Under the pieces are notes generated by a model, which had not been told where the DNA came from, did not search any database, and saw only the letters and a program-made list of their open reading frames with translations. A program made the position numbers and the translations under genes. This document shows positions 17,201 to 18,432 of a stretch of DNA of 18,432 bases, piece after piece (position 1 is the stretch's first letter; every line of letters starts with the position of its first letter). The DNA comes from Parachlorella kessleri (lineage: Eukaryota > Chlorophyta > Trebouxiophyceae > Chlorellales > Chlorellaceae). The stretch lies in assembly GCA_001598975.1 (NCBI GenBank), contig BBXU01003290.1, forward strand, positions 1 through 18,432, written 5' to 3'.

Positions 17201-18125
17201 TCTTCTTAGTCAGGGCGCGCTTGCGCCCCTCATCGTCCGCGTCCCACGTCAGGCTCACGCTCGTGTGCTGCAGGGCCTGCAGGCAGAACAAGTATGTAGC
17301 AAATGGGACAGCATGCGAGTGCAGCGCCCATGCCCTTAAACTGGAGCCCTGGACCTCTAGCAGGCAGCAGTAGTTTAAATGGAGGACAGCTCTCCACAAA
17401 ACCGGCTGGCGTGGTTCTCAAGTCCCCGCCAGGTAATGCAGCATCTGGCAACTGTGATGATAAGGGACGGCATGGGGACTACATGCCCGCACGCGGAAGC
17501 CAGCAAAGTACGTGGGGGTTTAAGGGCATTCCAAGCACGGTCTGCCAGATGGACGGGCAGCGGTCCAAGGCGCCAGTGTTGGAGGAAAGTCAGACTGGAT
17601 CGAAACCAGGTCAGTGGGTGTCGCGAGACGTATGCTGAAGCACTACGTCGGCGGCAACACACGGACCCCAAACCCCCAAGAGATTCTTCCAGCTCTGCTG
17701 TGCCACAGCCCTGCGAGTCTCCAGCAGTGGCTCTACCCGGTCAGATTACAAACAGCTGATCATGACCCTAGATCACACGGCCCCCCTTGCCCCGGTCACC
17801 CTGCAATTCATCTCCCTGCCTATGAAATTTGCCCTCACCAAGACCCAACTGATAGCAGCCAGCCGACCCACCGGCTTCTCGAAACACTTCTCCCCAAGGC
17901 CATCATTGCAGGCACCCATTCCGTCATCCAGCCCACCTTAGTCTGAAAGGTGGGTGGTGATAGTCATGTCCATTGTAAAAGGCACACATTCTGTCTCCAA
18001 GCCCACCTTAGTCTGAAAGGTGGGTGGTGTGTAGTCTGATGGCACCTCTGAGGCCGAGTCGCGCACTTGGCGCCCCTCAAAGGACTGCTCGTCCGGCACG
18101 AAGCGCAGGTCAAACTTGCACGCAC
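11223..18125 (-). CDS. ESF1: ESF1-type pre-rRNA processing protein, 5' end beyond window
   Basis: Twelve exons on the minus strand: 18125-18007, 17276-17166, 16833-16744, 16218-16132, 15734-15635, 14959-14833, 14156-14035, 13754-13693, 13284-13062, 12481-12347, 12069-11960, 11540-11223 (1604 nt; 533 visible residues, TAG at 11225-11223). Phases agree throughout. Visible family blocks, numbered from the first whole codon, are FDLRFVPDEQSFE (4-16), VPSDYTPPTF, VSLTWDADDEGRKRAL, AYLASETEDSDE, RERYRRLLLG, MEVTFLPGLENL, VWEAYMRRKREKRREAKR, DDPFFQ and KLSKKERMRLKKEARRRE. The NUC153 motif FQVDLGDTRF...DPTDPRY lies at 394-421. Acidic Ser/Asp/Glu tracts and a Lys-rich tail (KSNKKQKL) fit a nucleolar protein. 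ESF1 acts in early 18S rRNA maturation in the small-subunit processome pathway. The RNA-recognition-like N-terminal region of the family is not in the window. Intron 11 is GC-AG. The exon 11 start was set by phase; another acceptor lies at 12107. Confidence 0.92.
11541..11959 (-). other. GC-AG intron (last intron of the ESF1 gene)
   Basis: The exon ends GCC ACG CAG and the intron opens GCAAGCC on the minus strand. It closes TGCTTTGCAG before GCT ATT GCC. Phase 0 joining gives ...YARSDATQ/AIAREAAKRR, which aligns with the family's basic helix after the NUC153 motif. It is 419 bases long; no other feature was recognised in it. Confidence 0.8.
12070..12346 (-). other. ESF1 intron 10, alternative splice sites
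   Basis: The preferred join uses donor CAAG/GTGGGT and acceptor GGTGCAG/GCAGC, both phase 1, giving EAQ/GSFQVDLGDTRF. A second acceptor at 12107 (GTGTCCAG, with CCTAAC branch-like sequence upstream) starts the reading SAAPAVHAMY in the same downstream frame. It then needs a phase 0 donor such as GTGACG at 12335. Both products are open, so alternative splicing is possible. Confidence 0.5.
12482..13061 (-). other. ESF1 intron 9, 580 bases
   Basis: The intron opens GTGGGCGG after GCC GCT AAA G and closes GCTGCTGCAG before CTGCCGCC, joining Ala-rich flanks in phase 1. A small exon could hide here, because the flanks are low-complexity, but I recognised none. Confidence 0.65.
14157..14832 (-). 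other. ESF1 intron 6, 676 bases
   Basis: The intron opens GTGCGAGCC after AGG AAG AG and closes CTCCCACAG before GGAGAAGCGG, restoring MRRKR/EKRREAK in phase 2. The plus strand has a long open frame through it, but the sequence is low-complexity and shows no domain. Nothing else was recognised. Confidence 0.8.
14926..15295. repeat. Tandem copies of an ESF1 exon start
   Basis: The start of ESF1 exon 6, with its 3' splice site, recurs downstream on the plus strand. The exonic copy spans 14926-14964. A near-identical copy is at 15037-15075 (shared core CCAGGCAGGAAGGTCACCTC, then CATCTCCATGCCTGCA). Weaker copies lie near 15168-15195 and 15257-15292. Spacing is 99-118 bases. The inter-copy DNA is also related: CCCCTCTCTCAAAGGC and CTGGTGGTGGT recur as CCCCTCTCTTAAAGGC and CTGGTGGTGGT. 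So a unit of about 110 bases has been tandemly amplified three or four times within the intron. Confidence 0.8.
15735..16131 (-). other. ESF1 intron 4, 397 bases
   Basis: The intron opens GTGCGCAGC after GAT GAG GAG and closes GTAACTTCAG before GGGGCGCC. No coding sequence or repeat was recognised. Confidence 0.75.
16219..16743 (-). other. ESF1 intron 3, 525 bases
   Basis: The intron opens GTAGGTTC after GAG GCA GCG and closes TGCCGCAG before GTGCGTGAGCG. The acidic linker between these exons is short compared with many family members, so a missed low-complexity exon is possible. None was recognised. Confidence 0.7.
16834..17165 (-). other. ESF1 intron 2, 332 bases
   Basis: The intron opens GTGGGTAGC after GAC CTC AAG and closes TCGCTGCAG before GCTTACTTGG, giving KEDDLK/AYLASE. 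No feature was recognised inside. Confidence 0.85.
17277..18006 (-). other. ESF1 intron 1 of the visible part, 730 bases
   Basis: The intron opens GTGGGCTTGG after CAG ACT AAG and closes CTGCCTGCAG before GCCCTGCAGC, giving TFQTK/ALQHTS. It contains a second copy of its own 5' splice site, 70 bases downstream (listed separately). No coding sequence was recognised in the rest. Confidence 0.85.
17911..18036. repeat. Duplicated 5' splice site with hairpin, ESF1
   Basis: Copies at 17911-17965 and 17981-18036 share an exact 28-base core (17932-17959 and 18002-18029), with related sequence on both sides; the period is 70 bases. The right copy is the true exon end and donor. Each core contains CCCACCTT, a seven-base loop and AAGGTGGG, an eight-base perfect stem. 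In the pre-mRNA this stem would pair the donor AAG/GTGGG with upstream exon sequence. Use of the copied donor would add 70 bases and meet an in-frame stop, so it would not give a normal product. Confidence 0.85.
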
Positions 18126-18432
18126 CTGAAGCACAGCACAGCACAGCTCAGCAGGCACTGCACAGTTGGCTGGGCTGCGACACTATGCGTGCTGCACCCA
18201 GCATTTTACAGCCCGGCATCGACCCCACACTATAGCAGCTTGCACGTCAGGCGCATGCCGCAAGCTAGCCTGCCACAAGATCCCGCCAGCCCCCAGCCGC
18301 CAAACTAGGCCATGCCCTGTCTGTCACCAGCGCAACTTGAAGACCAGCCACGCCAACCCTACCGTCGACACTGCACACGCCAGCCTTCCACACCCCACGC
18401 CCACGCTCCTTCCTACCCACGCCGCCCCCCCG
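18126..18432 (-). other. ESF1 intronic sequence running off the window
   Basis: Upstream of the first visible ESF1 exon (acceptor GTGCTTCAG) I see no further exon to the right edge. It includes short GCACA repeats near 18130-18146 and is C-rich on the plus strand. The exon carrying the preceding part of the protein must lie outside. Confidence 0.65.

Overview
The window reads as nuclear DNA of a green alga. Four protein-coding genes can be reconstructed, each split into 5 to 12 or more exons by phase-consistent introns. One encodes a plastid-type ribosomal protein L3 behind a transit peptide. Two of the four genes carry TGTAA, the usual green-algal poly(A) signal, 50-85 bases after the stop codon. 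I think a chlamydomonadalean chlorophyte is likely; that is inference from the character of the genes, not from a database search.

Layout, left to right. 1-1288: no gene recognised; it holds a diverged direct repeat and a short AGT microsatellite. 1289-4296 (+): an 8-exon gene for a 383-residue 2-oxoglutarate/Fe(II) dioxygenase with a leader-like N-terminus and a C-terminal domain resembling bacterial AgmX/TonB-type C-terminal domains. 4501-7253 (-): a 5-exon gene for plastid ribosomal protein uL3 (257 residues). 7512-10810 (+): a 7-exon gene for the OST3/OST6 subunit of oligosaccharyltransferase (335 residues). 11223-18125 (-): the last 12 exons of an ESF1-type pre-rRNA processing factor (533 residues visible); its 5' part, including the family's usual N-terminal region, lies beyond the right edge.

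The genes alternate in strand (+ - + -). This gives two tail-to-tail pairs (204 and 412 bases apart) and one head-to-head pair (258 bases between start codons, L3/OST3). They belong to unrelated housekeeping processes: plastid translation, ER N-glycosylation, nucleolar rRNA maturation and an oxygenase of unknown substrate. Nothing suggests a joint pathway. All exon joins below were made by hand from reading frame, splice signals and family similarity; each total is a whole number of codons.

The most unusual features are the oxygenase/AgmX-like fusion, two introns starting with GC instead of GT, and three places where the edge of an exon with its splice site has been copied into the neighbouring intron. 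One of these sits in a hairpin that covers a 5' splice site. No mobile element, CRISPR, tRNA or rRNA gene was seen, and I found no clear evidence of a wholly new multi-gene system.
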